Shown: positions 23,341 to 34,116 of the stretch, piece after piece | How positions within the stretch are numbered: position 1 is the first letter of the stretch | Layout of the letters: every line of letters begins with the position of its first letter | Origin: Erinaceus europaeus | Lineage: Eukaryota; Chordata; Mammalia; Eulipotyphla; Erinaceidae | Assembly: GCF_950295315.1 (NCBI RefSeq) | Contig: NW_026647594.1 | Coordinates: forward strand, 37,174 to 101,173 | DNA length: 64,000 nucleotides | Direction of reading: 5' to 3' | Notes under the pieces: model-generated | Databases searched by the model: none | The model's input: only the letters and a program-made list of their open reading frames with translations | What the model was told of the DNA's origin: nothing | Position numbers and translations under genes: made by a program

Positions 23341-24140
23341 CATTAAATATATTAAAACCTAGTCAGCACATAGTAGAAACCTTTCCTCTCAAATCAATAC
23401 AGCAAATGTCTGCAGCCCCCACCCAGACTGTGCTGCCAGAAGAATGAAGTCTTGTCCTTGCTGGGATGTGATTCTCTTGACTTGTTTCAATCAAGCAGAA
23501 CACTGTGCGTCTCATACAGACTGGTTGCTAGATTAATCTCACATGGCCTAGGCTCACCCAGACTCATGGTGTAGATGAGCGGTGTCCAGGAGCCTGGTCA
23601 CCTTTGTACCACTGGCATCAGTCAGGAAGAAGGCGCCTACCTCTAACAGGAACAGGGGACCAGGATGGAGGGCCTCACTCCTCCCTCTCCTCTTCGTTAA
23701 TCTCTGTATGGTTGTGGGTGCACAGCACGGCCATGAGGCAGGAGAACTGAGTGTGGGTGGCCTCCTCCTTCTGGTGGACCAGATGGACACAGTCCCTGAT
23801 ATCCTCCACTGCCAGGTTCACGGGGATGATGGGGTTGCCCAGGGCATAGTTGTAGAGTGACACCTTGTGGGTGGCCCTGTCCCCATAACCCATCAGATAG
23901 TCAACCCTGAGCTCAGAGGCGGTGAGGTCCAGCAGAGGCAGCCATGAGAGGGCCCCGTGCAGACGGTTGGACACGGAGCTCTGCCACATCATGGAGGGCG
24001 GTGACAGTGTTACCCCTCTGGTCCACAGCCACCAAGATGCCCTTCTGGTGGCCTCTGCCAACAGAGCTGCCAGGGTCCAGGTAGAATCACCTCCAGCACA
24101 GATACCTGTGAACATAGCAGTGGGTTTAGCAATGGACAAA

Positions 24141-24146
24141 GGAGGC
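24141..24146. repeat. LTR target-site duplication, left
   Basis: GGAGGC. Confidence 0.9.
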
Positions 24147-24616
24147 TGTTGGTATGCATGAGACCCCTTCTGTTTCATTTGGTTTTAATCCCCCCTGCTT
24201 AACACTATTCTATTTACATAACCACTTCATTCTATTTATATAACCGCTGTTAACAAGTACCTCCCTCCAGGGCATTGGTTCAATCCCCACTGTTTCATGA
24301 TATGTTTTTGCTCCACCCCCCCTCCTTGTCACACCCTGATCCTCTCCTTGTCACACTCTGATTGTCACCAGTCACTTTTCTCTCCACCCTCTCTATGTCA
24401 CACCCTGTTTTCACCCTACTTGGCAAGTATATATAAAGACAGCATTGTGAGTTTTAGAGTACTTTACCTTGAGTTTAGCTTAGCTAGTCTTAGATTGTGC
24501 TGCGTCCTGCATGAATAAAGAGATACTGCCTACAGCTCAACTATGAGTCCCTGGTCGTCTGTTACCTGCCTGTGAAGCCAGCCCGGCGAAAACAACCTAA
24601 CCCGTCGAAAACGACA
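24147..24616 (+). mobile_element. Solo LTR of an endogenous retrovirus
   Basis: 470-bp element beginning TGTTGGTATG and ending AAACGACA (TG..CA ends). It is flanked by a perfect 6-bp target-site duplication GGAGGC at 24,141-24,146 and 24,617-24,622. It has a TATATAAA box at 24,430-24,437 and AATAAA at 24,514-24,519, in the order expected of U3-R-U5. No internal viral sequence is present. The paralogous site in unit B (near 52,420) is empty. A 6-bp duplication is typical of betaretrovirus-like (class II) elements. It sits in the 3' block of gene copy A and provides a plus-strand promoter and poly(A) signal antisense to that gene. Confidence 0.92.
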
Positions 24617-24622
24617 GGAGGC
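24617..24622. repeat. LTR target-site duplication, right
   Basis: GGAGGC. Confidence 0.9.
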
Positions 24623-25069
24623 AACCCAGAGAGCAGAGCAGAGGCAGTGAGAGGATGAAGAACTCCGAGAACCAAGGGGCCGAGGGTCCACTACCTCACT
24701 GACACCATTGCAGACGGACTGATGGGGAGAGCAAACACAGTCTAAAATCTTGGAGATGATTCCTGCATATCAGCCAGAAAATGTTTAATGAGGACTTGAG
24801 ACAGGAGACCAGGAGTCCCTAATTTTTACTGAATTTGCAGGTGTGGAACTGGAGTTGGCTTTTTAATTGAGAACTTAAGAGGTTTCTGTAAAGTTGACAC
24901 TGGAAGTTATCATGCTGGGTCATTGTTAATTCTGGTGTATATTCTGGTCCCATTTCCCCAGGGAGTTTGTTTTTCAGTGTCCTGAGCTTGTTTTCAGGAG
25001 GGGATAGATGGCCAGAGAGGTGGCACTTGCAGCAAAGGGTGCAGTTCCCCTCTCCCCTGCTGACCTGAC

Positions 25070-25237
25070 CTGGGGACCTGGACTTGAGGAGGAGCTGACC
25101 TGGGGTGTCCTCTAGTAGCTGCTCCAAAAGGAAAGATTCCTGGCGGCTGGAAGCTGAGCTGGAGTCTTCCTGTTCCTGTGACAGGTCCTCAGTCACGGGC
25201 GGTGGTGCCATTCCATTTTCATGGTGACAGTCACAGT
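25070..25237 (-). CDS. Copy A exon 8: SFLLEQL segment
   Basis: Acceptor CTCCTCACAG|ACTGTG. Two donors are possible: CCCCAG|GTCAGG (used here) and TCCAG|GTCCCC eight bases earlier. Encodes an acidic, serine-rich stretch then ESFLLEQLLEDTPGQLLLKS, resembling the ARHGAP20 stretch with 'PFLMEQL..' that follows the RA domain. Joins exon 7 in frame. This exon has no counterpart in copy B. Confidence 0.5.
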
Positions 25238-25451
25238 CTGTGAGGAGAGAAATCCAAGCATAGGTTCAGGCTGAGGTGCCGTGATGAGCCCATCATGACC
25301 ACATAGTGTGCCCACAGCTTAGCAAGGGAGCTGTGTTTTTCTTGGAGACATGCATGGTTTCTGGGGGCTACTGAGTTCCTGCCAATCCTGCGTCCCCCCC
25401 ATGGGATTGGTTTTCAGGGTCATGAGCTTGTTTCAGGAAGGAAGATCTGAC

Positions 25452-25581
25452 CTGGTAGGAGGCATTTACAGGAACCCAAGGGGTCCCCTCTCCCCTGATG
25501 GTCTCCACATGCCAGGCTGGGGGAGTCATCGGCTGCTAGTGGAAGCTCCTCAGTGGCCGGCATTTGGCCCACTTCATGCTC
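25452..25581 (-). CDS. Copy A exon 7: acidic/proline segment
   Basis: Acceptor CATCTGTAG|GAGCAT and donor CTACCAG|GTCAGA, 130 nt. The frame beginning EHEVGQMPATEELP is open through the exon and ends in phase 1, which exactly suits exon 8. It also follows directly from exon 5 (phase 0) if exon 6 is skipped. The frame inherited from exon 6 hits a TAG. Copy B has the same exon with the same length and the same open frame. Confidence 0.45.
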
Positions 25582-26092
25582 CTACAGATGTTTGCCATCC
25601 AGATGGAGAGAAACCTCAGTCTAGTTCCAGGCTGACCATGAAGAGACTCATCTCATGTAGAATATGACACACGGGCCTTCTCCTGGACCTTCTGTGCTAA
25701 GAAGGCTGTGTCTCTGTGTCTCTGTGTCTCTGTGTCCCTGAATCTGACAGGAGACCCTGCCCTCACATGTGCCCAAGAACAATGTTGACAAAATAAAGAG
25801 GAAGATGCTCTTATACATTCCTGTGCCTGGAATGCCATGAATTCCTCATGAGGAAGAGCTCTACAGAGAAGCCCAATCTGCCACAGAGAAAGAAGTAGAG
25901 AAGCAAGGACTGTCCCTAGAGCCTGTTACAGAGCAGTGAGTTGGTCACTGTCTATTGAATGCATGGAGGCCTGTTACCTGTGCTTTTCCCTGTCAGAAGG
26001 TATTGAAGCAAAGCTGGAAACCATTTACTCTGAGTATTTGCAGTTAATGTCTCACTCCAATCAGCCTCTTCTCAGATTGCCCTGACACTCAC

Positions 26093-26157
26093 CTGCAGGT
26101 GACTCTGGTTTCTTCCATTCTGAAACTCACAGGTCCCTGATAATCTTCCTCAGAGTC
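26093..26157 (-). CDS. Copy A exon 6: Ras-associating-like fragment
   Basis: Acceptor CTCTCCCAG|GACTCT and donor CTGCAG|GTGAGT. In the frame inherited from exon 5 it encodes DSEEDYQGPVSFRMEETRVTC. The SE.DYQ and later EE residues resemble the end of the ARHGAP20 RA domain. At 65 nt it ends in phase 2, which does not suit exon 7, so it may be skipped, or the gene may carry a one-base lesion here. Confidence 0.45.
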
Positions 26158-26474
26158 CTGGGAGAGAAAGAATTCAGGGTAACAATAAACCTTGGGAGTG
26201 AGCTCTGGAAGAACACATTTCCCAGCAACTCTGTTTCTCCAGAGAGAGAGAGAGAGAGCCCTGTGTCCAGCACCAAAGCTACTTGAACCCTGGGGGTGAC
26301 TGTGGTTTAGAGTTGACACTAGAGTTTAGTGATTCCTTGGGTTTTCAGTGCATGTTCAGAAGTGTGTTGACAAGGATATGTGGGTTTCTTCCTTCTTGCT
26401 CTCTAGTCTCAGGATATACACACAGGTAACTACCAGTTGAGTGAATAATTTGTAATTTGAAGTGCCAACTATCT

Positions 26475-26755
26475 TGGGAGTCGGGCCTTAGTGCCGCAGG
26501 TTAAGCACACTTGGCACTAATCACAAGGACTGGTGTAAGGATCCCGACTCGATTCTCGGGCTCCCACCTGTAGAGGAGCCACTTCACAAGCAGTGAAGCA
26601 GGTCTGCAGGTGTCTATCTTTCTTTCCCCCTCTCTGTCTTCCCCTCCTCTCTCCATTTCTCTCTGTCCTATCCAATTACGATGACAACAACAATCATAAC
26701 TACAGACATATAACAAGAGCAACAAATGGAATAAATAAATATTAAAAAAAATTAA
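26475..26755 (+). mobile_element. SINE specific to unit A
   Basis: Head GGGAGTCGGGCCTTAGTGCC, tail AATAAATAAATATTAAAA. The unit B site near 54,775 (GTCAACTATCTACTC) is empty, so insertion followed the duplication. Confidence 0.88.
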
Positions 26756-27136
26756 ACTTTAAAAAATATGTCAGCTATCTAATCAAATTATTGGAAAGCA
26801 AAAACCCACAATTCCCCCAACGTGATGAGAAGCATTGCCTGGTATATGAAGAAGCAGGAAAGTGTCATCAATGCTGCAGAGTGAAGACCAACCCTGACAT
26901 GATGCAGATGCTCAAATTATGCAAAAGAAAAAAGAAAAACCCACAAACTTCTACTCCACCTATTGACATGATATAAACAGAAATATGTTCATGATGGATA
27001 AAAATTAGCGAAGAAATTGAAGTAATTTAAAACCAATCATTTAGTAGCTTAAAAAATATCTGAAAGTCACATATATTCAGTCCTTATTTAGTCCCACCAG
27101 CATTATTTAGGCAGACACCACTGCCAGTGGCCATTT

Positions 27137-27310
27137 TTTCCTTTCTATTTTATTTGATAGGACAGAGAGAAATTGAGAGAGGAGGGGGACAGAGAGGGAG
27201 AAGAGACAGAGAGAGACACCTGCATGACTGCTTCCAGGCTTGTGATGTCACCCTCTGGGTCACTGTAGATGAGGACTTGTGTGTTCAACCCGCTGTGTTA
27301 ACCGCCCAGC
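27137..27310 (-). mobile_element. SINE
   Basis: GATAGGACAGAGAGAAATTGAG to GTTAACCGCCCAGC. Central part diverged. Confidence 0.75.
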
Positions 27311-27319
27311 TGGAAAGGC

Positions 27320-27522
27320 TTATTATTAATTTAATTTATTTATTGGAGACATCCAGAAATAGGTATGGGGTAAAAGAGGGGGGGGAGAGAGGGGGGGAAA
27401 GAGAGAGAGAGAACTGCAGCTCTGCTTCACCACTCACAAAGCTTTTTCCCTGCATGTGGGGAAGAGGGCTGGTACCCAGGTCCTTACACATTATAATCTG
27501 TGAACTCAAACAGGTGCGTGGA
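27320..27522 (-). mobile_element. Old SINE
   Basis: TTTATTGGAGACATCCAGAAATAG, GAGAGAG tract, CAGCTCTGCTTCACCACTC core. Confidence 0.65.
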
Positions 27523-28099
27523 AGGCATATTCTCGACACACTAAGTTGCTAGTGGAGACAAGAGTGGAGGAGGAATTGGTTTTATAATAGATCAGTATAA
27601 ATCATTCCACCATAAAGGCTATAGAGAATTGAACAAAGAGCACACAGTGCCCAAGGAACCTGCATGCATTATCAAAGGGTCTAATATATCTGTAAGCAGA
27701 TCTCATGAGAACAATACAGAAAACAGGGAAGAAGAACTACCTGAGTTCATAATGACTAAGGATCCTAACACAGTGAGAGAAGTAAATTGACACATTTGAG
27801 ACAGATACTCAAAGTTTCTATGCTCAAGTTCACATGACTCATTTCTCTGTATTCCATAAATGTGTGAAGCCACCTAATAGCTTTCACCTTTTCACTTCAC
27901 TAAGCGTAATCACGTTCAGTCCACCTCCCCCAAATGGAAGTGTCAAATTATCTCAATGTTTGTGAGAACTATGGAGTTATTTGTTATGGGAGACACAGAG
28001 CTTTGGAGTGGGGTGAGCATGGAAATCTACCCCTATATTTATGTGAGATTATTAACTATTATTCAGTCACTAGAGAAAATGTAGGCAAGAGAATGTTTT

Positions 28100-28373
28100 G
28101 GGAGGGCCAGGCAGTGGCACACCTGGTTCAGCACATGTAGTATTAAACACAAGGACCAGAGCAAGAACTCGGGTTCAAGGCACTGACTCCCTAGTTGTAG
28201 GTGGATTGCTTCACTAGCGACAAAGAAGGTCTGCGGTTGTCTCTCTGCTCCCCACTCTCAATTTCTGTCTGTCCTATCCAGTAAAATGGAGGAAAAAATA
28301 CGGATTCCAGGAGCAGTAGAATTTTAGTGCTGGTACTTAGTCCCAGCTATAACCTTGGAGACTAAAAAAAAAA
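28100..28373 (+). mobile_element. SINE, long form
   Basis: GGGCCAGGCAGTGGCACACCTGG head, CGGGTTCAAGG B box, GGATTCCAGGAGCAGTAG module, poly(A). Confidence 0.75.
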
Positions 28374-28448
28374 TTTCTTCATTATAAATGTCTTGGATAC
28401 AGCACTGCAATTCTAGAAATCAAATGATACACAAAGAACTATATTGCC

Positions 28449-28693
28449 ACCAGGGCTTGGTGGCTGCATCATGACTCCACTGCTCCTGGCTGCCATCGCC
28501 GTCTTCTTTTTTCATTTTATTTCATAGAGAGGAAACAAGGGGGAGGAAGGGGCAGAGGACTAGACAGACACCTGCAGTACTGCTTCACCTCACAGGAAGC
28601 TCCCCTGCTGCAAGTAGGAGCCAGGGACTTGAACCCAGGTCCTCTTGCATGGTGACATGTGCACTCTGCCAGGTGCACCACTGTCTCCCCCAC
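28449..28693 (-). mobile_element. SINE, long form
   Basis: GGCTTGGTGGCTGCATCATG module side, ACTTGAACCCAGGTCC B-box side. Confidence 0.75.
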
Positions 28694-29119
28694 ACCCTTT
28701 CTTGCTTTTTTCCAGTTGAATAAAGAAAACTGGGGTCATTATTTTCTCTTCACTTAAAAGTATCACCCTGTCCAAGGGTAAATAATCTACTGGAAACGAC
28801 ACAGAACACTCTGTATATGCAAAAAATCCATGCGAATAGAAAAGCTGTCTCTTGAAAACAGTTCAATACAAGAGACATCAAGGATTGACACAAGAAGCCT
28901 TCTGGAAAAAAATTGTGACATTTCAGGTGCCATGTTCTCTCCATGTTTAAGTCAAATTAATTATTGTTGCATATAGTCCCAGCTTCCTTTTCTGTGTCTG
29001 CAGGAAAATACACTTTCCTGTCTGGTACATTCTGGATTCTTCCCTCATCTCTAGACCTATTTCTGTCCAAGGCAGGAGCTTGGAATGCACATGTAAGTTC
29101 TAGTCTTAGACACACTTAC

Positions 29120-29186
29120 ACTGATGTCATCCTCTGCATATTCCAGCATGGCGTCCACATAGTCCATGTACTCACTGTAAATGTTG
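29120..29186 (-). CDS. Copy A exon 5: acidic linker
   Basis: Acceptor TTGATTAG|CAACAT, donor AGT|GTAAGT. Encodes an acidic stretch beginning SNIYSEYMDYVDAMLEY and ends in phase 0. The joined frame from exon 1 to here stays open. Copy B has the same exon one codon shorter, with much changed sequence, so the segment is evolving fast. No domain is recognised. Confidence 0.5.
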
Positions 29187-29671
29187 CTAATCAAGTCCAC
29201 AGTGACCCAAAACAGAAGAATAGCTGTTAGCTTGTTTTCTAATCAACTTATGTTTTGGCTGATTACTTCAGTATTTTCTGCTACTTTTTCCAGATATCAA
29301 CTTTTTAAAGATATATGCAAGATCTAATGAGAGAAACAGTATGCAAATGTATTTTTGGAGAATGGACAGATAGCAGAAAAAGAAAAAAAAAGCTATTTTG
29401 TCAGGTCACTGAGACCAGGGCTGCAGATCCCGTCCTCACAGCTTTCCTGCCTGGAGTCCAGGCAAGAACCTCACTGGCCTATAGGGCTGGCAGATGCATT
29501 TGCTTTGAGAACCACCCCACAGAGAAACCTGCCCTTAAGACATGGCAGTTTAATACATGGTCCGGGGTGATGTTAGCTCCCATCACAGCATGGAGAGAAG
29601 GGGGACAAGAGGAAGAAGCACTGACTGCTAGGACTCTGCGTTCTGAGAACTTGAAGATTTGAAGTACCATG

Positions 29672-29818
29672 GCCTGGGAGATGGCACAATGGATAAAGTA
29701 TTGGACTCTCAAGCATGAGGTCCTGAGTTCAATCCCCAGAAGCACATGTACCAGACTGATACCTGGTTCTTTCTCTCTCTCTTTCTCCTCCTTTCTCATT
29801 GATAAAATAAACAGAATA
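29672..29818 (+). mobile_element. Second tRNA-derived SINE family
   Basis: GGATAAAGTATTGGACTCTC head, GAGTTCAATCCCC B box, tail TCTCATTGATAAAATAAA. Shared with unit B at 56,630-56,765. Confidence 0.8.
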
Positions 29819-29859
29819 TTCTTAAGAAATGATTTGAAATATGTGAACTAATTACATAC

Positions 29860-29901
29860 CTACAAAGCTCCTTATACCATTGCTCCATCCTCTGAGCTGA
29901 T
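29860..29901 (-). CDS. Copy A exon 4: PH C-terminal helix
   Basis: 42-nt exon with acceptor GATTTCAG|ATCAGC and donor TAG|GTATGT. Encodes SAQRMEQWYKELCR, equivalent to the last helix of a PH domain with its conserved tryptophan. Exon length and phases are the same in copy B, where the helix reads SVDKMEQWYRELHR. Confidence 0.6.
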
Positions 29902-30114
29902 CTGAAATCCAAGAGGAGAAAGAAAGTTAGAATGCATAAAATTCACACAAACATATTATGATTGCTGGCCAGTGTAAACATCGAAGTGGTGGTTATTGGT
30001 GGGACTGTGTGAGTCTGGAGGCCTGTCCTGCTACTGGTTGGTAAGGGCCCTGCTCTTTGACAGACAGCTTGCTGGGTTGGAAAGAAAAAATTCGAGATGG
30101 AGGATAAATTGTGT

Positions 30115-30215
30115 TGGGGGTTGGGCAGTTATACTGGTGGTTAACTGCACATGTTACCATGCACAAGGACATGGGTTCAAGCCCCTGGTCGCCACCTTCA
30201 GAGGGCTTAGCAGTT
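30115..30215 (+). mobile_element. Truncated SINE head
   Basis: GGTTAACTGCACATGTTACCATGC then GGGTTCAAGCCCC. Shared with unit B at 57,163-57,260. Confidence 0.65.
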
Positions 30216-30368
30216 GTATGTGTTTGCCTGAATCTGATCCATTGGGGACAGTTGACAGCACACAGATGTATTTGAGGGGGTCAGCACACGTTTGGCTAAT
30301 AGACCCCCAGATGGAGCTGTGCTCCCCCTTGAGAGTCATGAGGCGAGAGGGCTGGGCTGCAGTCTTAC

Positions 30369-30515
30369 TTAAAAGAAACAATGAAGCTGCGGTCAGCCCA
30401 GCCCAAGACCAGCGATGGGTGGATTCTTGAGACTTTCTTGGGTTTCTTCATGTTGGGTGCCACCCAAATGTCCAGCAGGGGCACCCAGTACTTGATTCTG
30501 AAGTGACTCTTGAAC
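30369..30515 (-). CDS. Copy A exon 3: PH domain, second half
   Basis: Polypyrimidine tract CCCTCTCCAG acceptor and AA|GTAAGA donor. Encodes FKSHFRIKYWVPLLDIWVA near its start and SLVLGWADRSFIVSF at its end. The 'lkyki.l.diWv' and 'sfvlGWp...ivtF' pattern is that of the ARHGAP20 PH domain. The join with exon 2 is in frame (ACA AA|G TTC). Copy B has the same exon with a three-codon deletion in the middle loop. Confidence 0.65.
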
Positions 30516-31039
30516 CTGGAGAGGGAACAGAGTACAGTGCAGTTAGCTTGCATCTCCAGCATTCTGGGAGCAGCTGGGTTTCTCCTGGGGAGATGGTGGG
30601 TGTGTTTCTGTGGCTCCTTGTCCTCTGAGCTGAGCCTTGAGAGCACAGCAAAGGGAGGGCTGGGGCCTGTGTGCTGTGTGCTGATGGGAGCCCGGCCCAG
30701 GATGTCCCTGAACACTCCTTACCAGTGGGAGAAAAACAGCCATTTTCCTGAACATTGTAGAACAATTAGATATCCCCCCTATATTTATGAGCTCGCTAAG
30801 CGAACCTTGCACTCATTTAGCATCTTTCCATATAGTGTCTTATTTGTTAATCATAATGATCCATGATCATATTTCCTTTATTAATTGTATGAAAATTATA
30901 ATTAACTTATTAGGTAATTATTGTCACCCTGAAAGTGCTTGAGGATACTAATGAAATAAGTCATGCATTATAAGTTAAATTAAATATATTTTCTATGAGA
31001 CTGAAAGAATTAAGATGTATTTTCCATGTCACTTTGTTT

Positions 31040-31305
31040 TAATTGCCACTGGGGTTATCACAGTGGCTGCCTGATGAATCCACTGTTGTTACTGATCATT
31101 CCCCTGTTTCTGTGTGTTTGTTTTTGAGAGGACCGAGAGAAATTGAGAGGGTGGGAGACTGAGTTGAAGAGAGGAATGAATCTGCAGCCCTGCTAACTGC
31201 TTATGAAGCTTCCCCTGCAGATGAGGAGTGGGGATTGAACCTACAACCTTGGGCATGGTAATAAGTATGCACACTGAACCAGGTGTGCCACCAGCCAGCC
31301 ACCCA
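31040..31305 (-). mobile_element. Old SINE, long form
   Basis: GCCACTGGGGTTATCACAG to CCACCAGCCAGCC. Shared with unit B, where it is split by a younger SINE. Confidence 0.7.
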
Positions 31306-31344
31306 GTCTCAGTTTCTAAGGGCTTTGCATACCTTTCCATAAGT

Positions 31345-32250
31345 TAGAGGGAAAATATTTACCTCAAAGAAAGCGTGCACATGTTTACAATGAGTCAATA
31401 AGTGCAGCAAGCAAGTAGAAAGAAAAGTAAAGACACCATAAAATATTGAATCAAATAGTTTATAATTAGACCTAGATACCTCTTCACCCACTTCCTATTT
31501 CACTTCCTTGATCACACTAAGGCTAAACTTGTCAGACAAAGTAAGGACAACAAAAGTTGAATAAGGGCAAGAGACCAGCAGACTTCAGTGATGGCTCTCT
31601 TGGTCACCACCAGGCCACCCCATCATCTGGGGCCCAAGTCAGGGAATCCTGGGATTCCCACATAGACACGGTGGGCCTAGACCTCTGACAGAGACCTGTC
31701 TGCACTGTCACTGGTCATCTCCATCAGGAGCAACACCATAACCTCTTGTGGGCCTCTACAGGACCTTGCCCTCAATGTGGAACAGCAATGGTAGGGACTG
31801 TCCCACCCTCTGAAGGGAGGGTGACTCAACATACTCTGCCACTGGAGGAAGACTGGTCCTGAAATGAGTGCAGCCTAGAAATGTAAAGGAATCATGTGAG
31901 ATAAGCCAAAAGGGGAAGGATGAGTAGAGATGATCTCACTTGTAGGCAGAACATAAGGTTCAACAACAGAAAGGAGAAACATGTAACAAAACGTGGACTG
32001 GTTTGGTGTATTGAGCCAAAGGAAAGGACTCTAGGGAGGGAGGGCAGGGAGAGGGCTAGGTTGGGGGTGGGGGACAGGGGGTGATTGTGGAGTCCTGGAG
32101 CATGATGAGAAAGGACCTAAGTCAGTGAAGAGGGTGTTTTGCAGATACATATCAAGGTGCAATATCAAGATTACCTTTGTGTCAAGAACTGTACAAAACC
32201 ATAAACCTACAATAATATTAGTTTAAAAGATAAAAAGTCAAGTTATTTCA
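31345..32250 (+). mobile_element. L1-like insertion specific to unit A
   Basis: Lineage L1 3' UTR words (GATGATCTCACTTGTAGG, TTTGGTGTATTGAGCCAAAGG) ending in an A-rich tail near 32,230. Absent from unit B near 59,100. Boundaries approximate. Confidence 0.5.
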
Positions 32251-32954
32251 AACTTGCTTTATTAGTGTTTTATTTATAATATTTCACTTAAAGTCTGGCC
32301 AAATGTAAAAAGCTGCCTAAATGCTGTGCCCATCATAAAGCCAGGTAGAGGCTCATGTACCATGAAAAGGACCTTGTGCACAAGCAAAGGGAACTGCATA
32401 GTGGGAGCTGTTACTGGGTGTCTCTCCTCTCTGTTCCATTCCCCATATCCTTCTCTTGTCTCTCAGGTACTTTCAAAAGAAATTTGAAGAGGACTTTGCT
32501 CAACAGTGTTGTCCACTGACTGAATTCATTGCCTCGTGTCACACAAAATAAATTCAGTTAATGAATTACTCATTCCCTCATTCCCAGGTCCCTGTCACCA
32601 GGTGCAGGCTGTGAATAGAAACTTTGCAGAAATTCAGTGTGAGTGTCTGTGAGTCCTGGGAAGCATGTCTGGCTGTGGCTTGTCCTATCTCCCTTGTGCC
32701 CAGTTGGAAGAGCAGGCCAGTGGTGGGTCCTCCAGGCTGGGTCCCTGCTGGCCTCTGACTCTGCATCCCTCCTTCAGCTTCTCCTCCCTGGATGCCCTTC
32801 CCCAGAACTCGGGGCCCTGCCCCGTCTCCCTGCTTCCCCTCTGCTGCCTGCCCAGTGCTGGACAGAAACCTTGCAGAAAAGCCACCTCTTCTGTCCTCAG
32901 GGCAGCAGAGAAGCAGCAGCTGTGGGGTAAGGAGCAGGGGGAGCAGGTACGCAC

Positions 32955-33113
32955 TTTGTGTTGGAGATGAGCAGCACGTTGGAATATAAGATCATTTGTC
33001 TTTTCTGCCACTTCCGCCCCTTCTGGAATTTGGCAGGGCCAAAGAGCAGGATGCGGCCATGAGGCATCACTGGGATGTTCTCCTCTTGCGGGCCACTCTC
33101 CTCCACAGAAGTC
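32955..33113 (-). CDS. Copy A exon 2: PH domain, first half
   Basis: Acceptor TTGCAG|GACTTC and donor CACAAA|GTGCGT. It encodes 53 codons including the segment HGRILLFGPAKF, then KWQKRQMILYSNVLLISNTK, the pattern of PH-domain strands where the chain reads 'kr.lilysn.lli...'. This corresponds to the ARHGAP20 region that ends in 'LFNDLFVVAKIK'. Length (159 nt) and both splice phases are identical in copy B. The donor here is weaker (GTGCGT) than in copy B (GTATGT). Confidence 0.65.
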
Positions 33114-33939
33114 CTGCAACGCAGCAGACCCACAGGGCAGCCTGTTAGCCAGCATTCCGGACGCAGGGGCTCATGCTGATGCCAGCACTCACAGCATTAC
33201 AGAGGAGTCTTAGTCCCCTAGAATGACTCAGCACCCCAACTCAGGAGTCCTGAGCTACACAGAGCTCCTGTGAGAGTTGAGGTCACTGAGGCCAGTGGAG
33301 ATGGAGGGCAGCTTGACGTACAGGACACAGGGACTGTCACGTTAGTGTCAGGGGACAAGGAAGCAGCCGAGTCACTGGACCTGGGAGAAAGGAGACACTA
33401 AGAGGGAGTGAGGGGGAGTGAGGGTTGGGGTCCTGGTGTTTGGTGCTGGGGAAGGAGCTGAGTGAGGGGTGAAAGTGTTCTGCAGATCCCTCTCATGGGG
33501 AAATGAGAAATCTTACCTGTGTCAACAATCCGCACTGTAGTGAATTAACACTGGCTCCCAATATAAGAATAAAAAATAAAAGGAGAGAGGATGAGAAATG
33601 TTTCAAAGAACCAGCTCAGGGCCAAGGCCTAAAGGCAACACAGTATATAGAGTGTTGTGGGAAAATCAGCAACCCCAAGTATCATCTGCAGTTTTTGCCT
33701 GTGACTCTGCTTCTCTCTCTACCCATTTATCTCCCCCTTTTCTTTCCTCTTTGCTTCTTTTATCTTATCTTCTCTGTCTCTCTTCCTCTGTCATAAAAAT
33801 AATTTTAAACAGATCCACGTGGGAGCTATAGAGGTCAGATTGCATGGCATCCAAGAGAGTGAAGAGGTCATTCCATTGTGGTCTCACATTAACATACACA
33901 CTTAGATAACAGGATTATTGAAAACTGACACTAATCTAC

Positions 33940-34004
33940 CTGAAGCAGGACAGACAGCCCAGACACCCTGAAAGCTGCGAATACTTTCTGGTAGACTCAG
34001 ACAT
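33940..34004 (-). CDS. Copy A exon 1: start codon and N-terminus
   Basis: Begins at ATG (34,004) with a purine at -3 and an in-frame TAG two codons upstream, which fixes the start. It encodes about 21 residues, starting MSESTRK, and ends at a CAG|GTAGAT donor in phase 2. The trailing AG joins the first G of exon 2 to give an unbroken frame. The same exon with the same length and donor position exists in copy B, which supports it being real. The encoded sequence is short and not diagnostic by itself. Confidence 0.55.
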
Positions 34005-34116
34005 CCTCTATTCTTCACTCCTTGACGCTAAAGAGAGAGCTGGACACAGAACTGCTTGCACTGTCAGCTCAGTCTTCAAGACTGAAGATTCCGCTGTAGC
34101 CAAGGCCCCTGGGCTG

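Larger units (their letters stand above)
23675..24762 (-). pseudogene. Copy A 3' conserved block, interrupted by an LTR
   Basis: The minus strand holds a block paralogous to 52,010-52,563. It starts at a plausible acceptor (GATATGCAG|GAATC, 24,762). In the frame inherited from exon 8 it stays open for about 45 codons before the LTR. The other frame, which in copy B starts MVSVRKW, has an in-frame TAG here. Beyond the LTR (24,147-24,616) an open stretch of about 150 codons runs to a TGA near 23,675, containing ..LMGYGDRATHKVSLYNYALG... It is shifted by one base relative to copy B, and I cannot name it. Confidence 0.4.
22422..34004 (-). other. ARHGAP20-like gene copy A (multi-exon, possibly decayed 3' half)
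   Basis: Minus-strand gene model inferred from eight exon-like blocks with GT/AG boundaries. Exons 1 to 5 are open and all four junctions keep the same frame, which is hard to get by chance. The joined product begins with a short basic N-terminus, then a PH-like module (beta-strand segment ending LISNTK, then KYWVPLLDIWV, then LVLGWADRSF) and a closing helix with EQWY. This order and spacing match what I remember of the PH domain of ARHGAP20, a Rho GTPase-activating protein, and exon 6 (SEEDYQ) and exon 8 (SFLLEQL) resemble its Ras-associating region and the segment after it. I see no convincing RhoGAP catalytic domain. A phase conflict between exons 6 and 7 and an LTR in the 3' block suggest decay or a short PH-only product. 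A near-identical exon set lies in the same orientation at 53,771-61,342. Confidence 0.6.

Noticed and set aside
23675..24178. 167-codon minus-strand ORF as an intact gene
   Set aside because: Its first codons lie in the solo LTR, so the start is fortuitous, and the frame is shifted relative to the paralogue.
24147..24616. LTR as part of a complete provirus
   Set aside because: Both flanks are host sequence with matching GGAGGC duplications, and no internal region is present.
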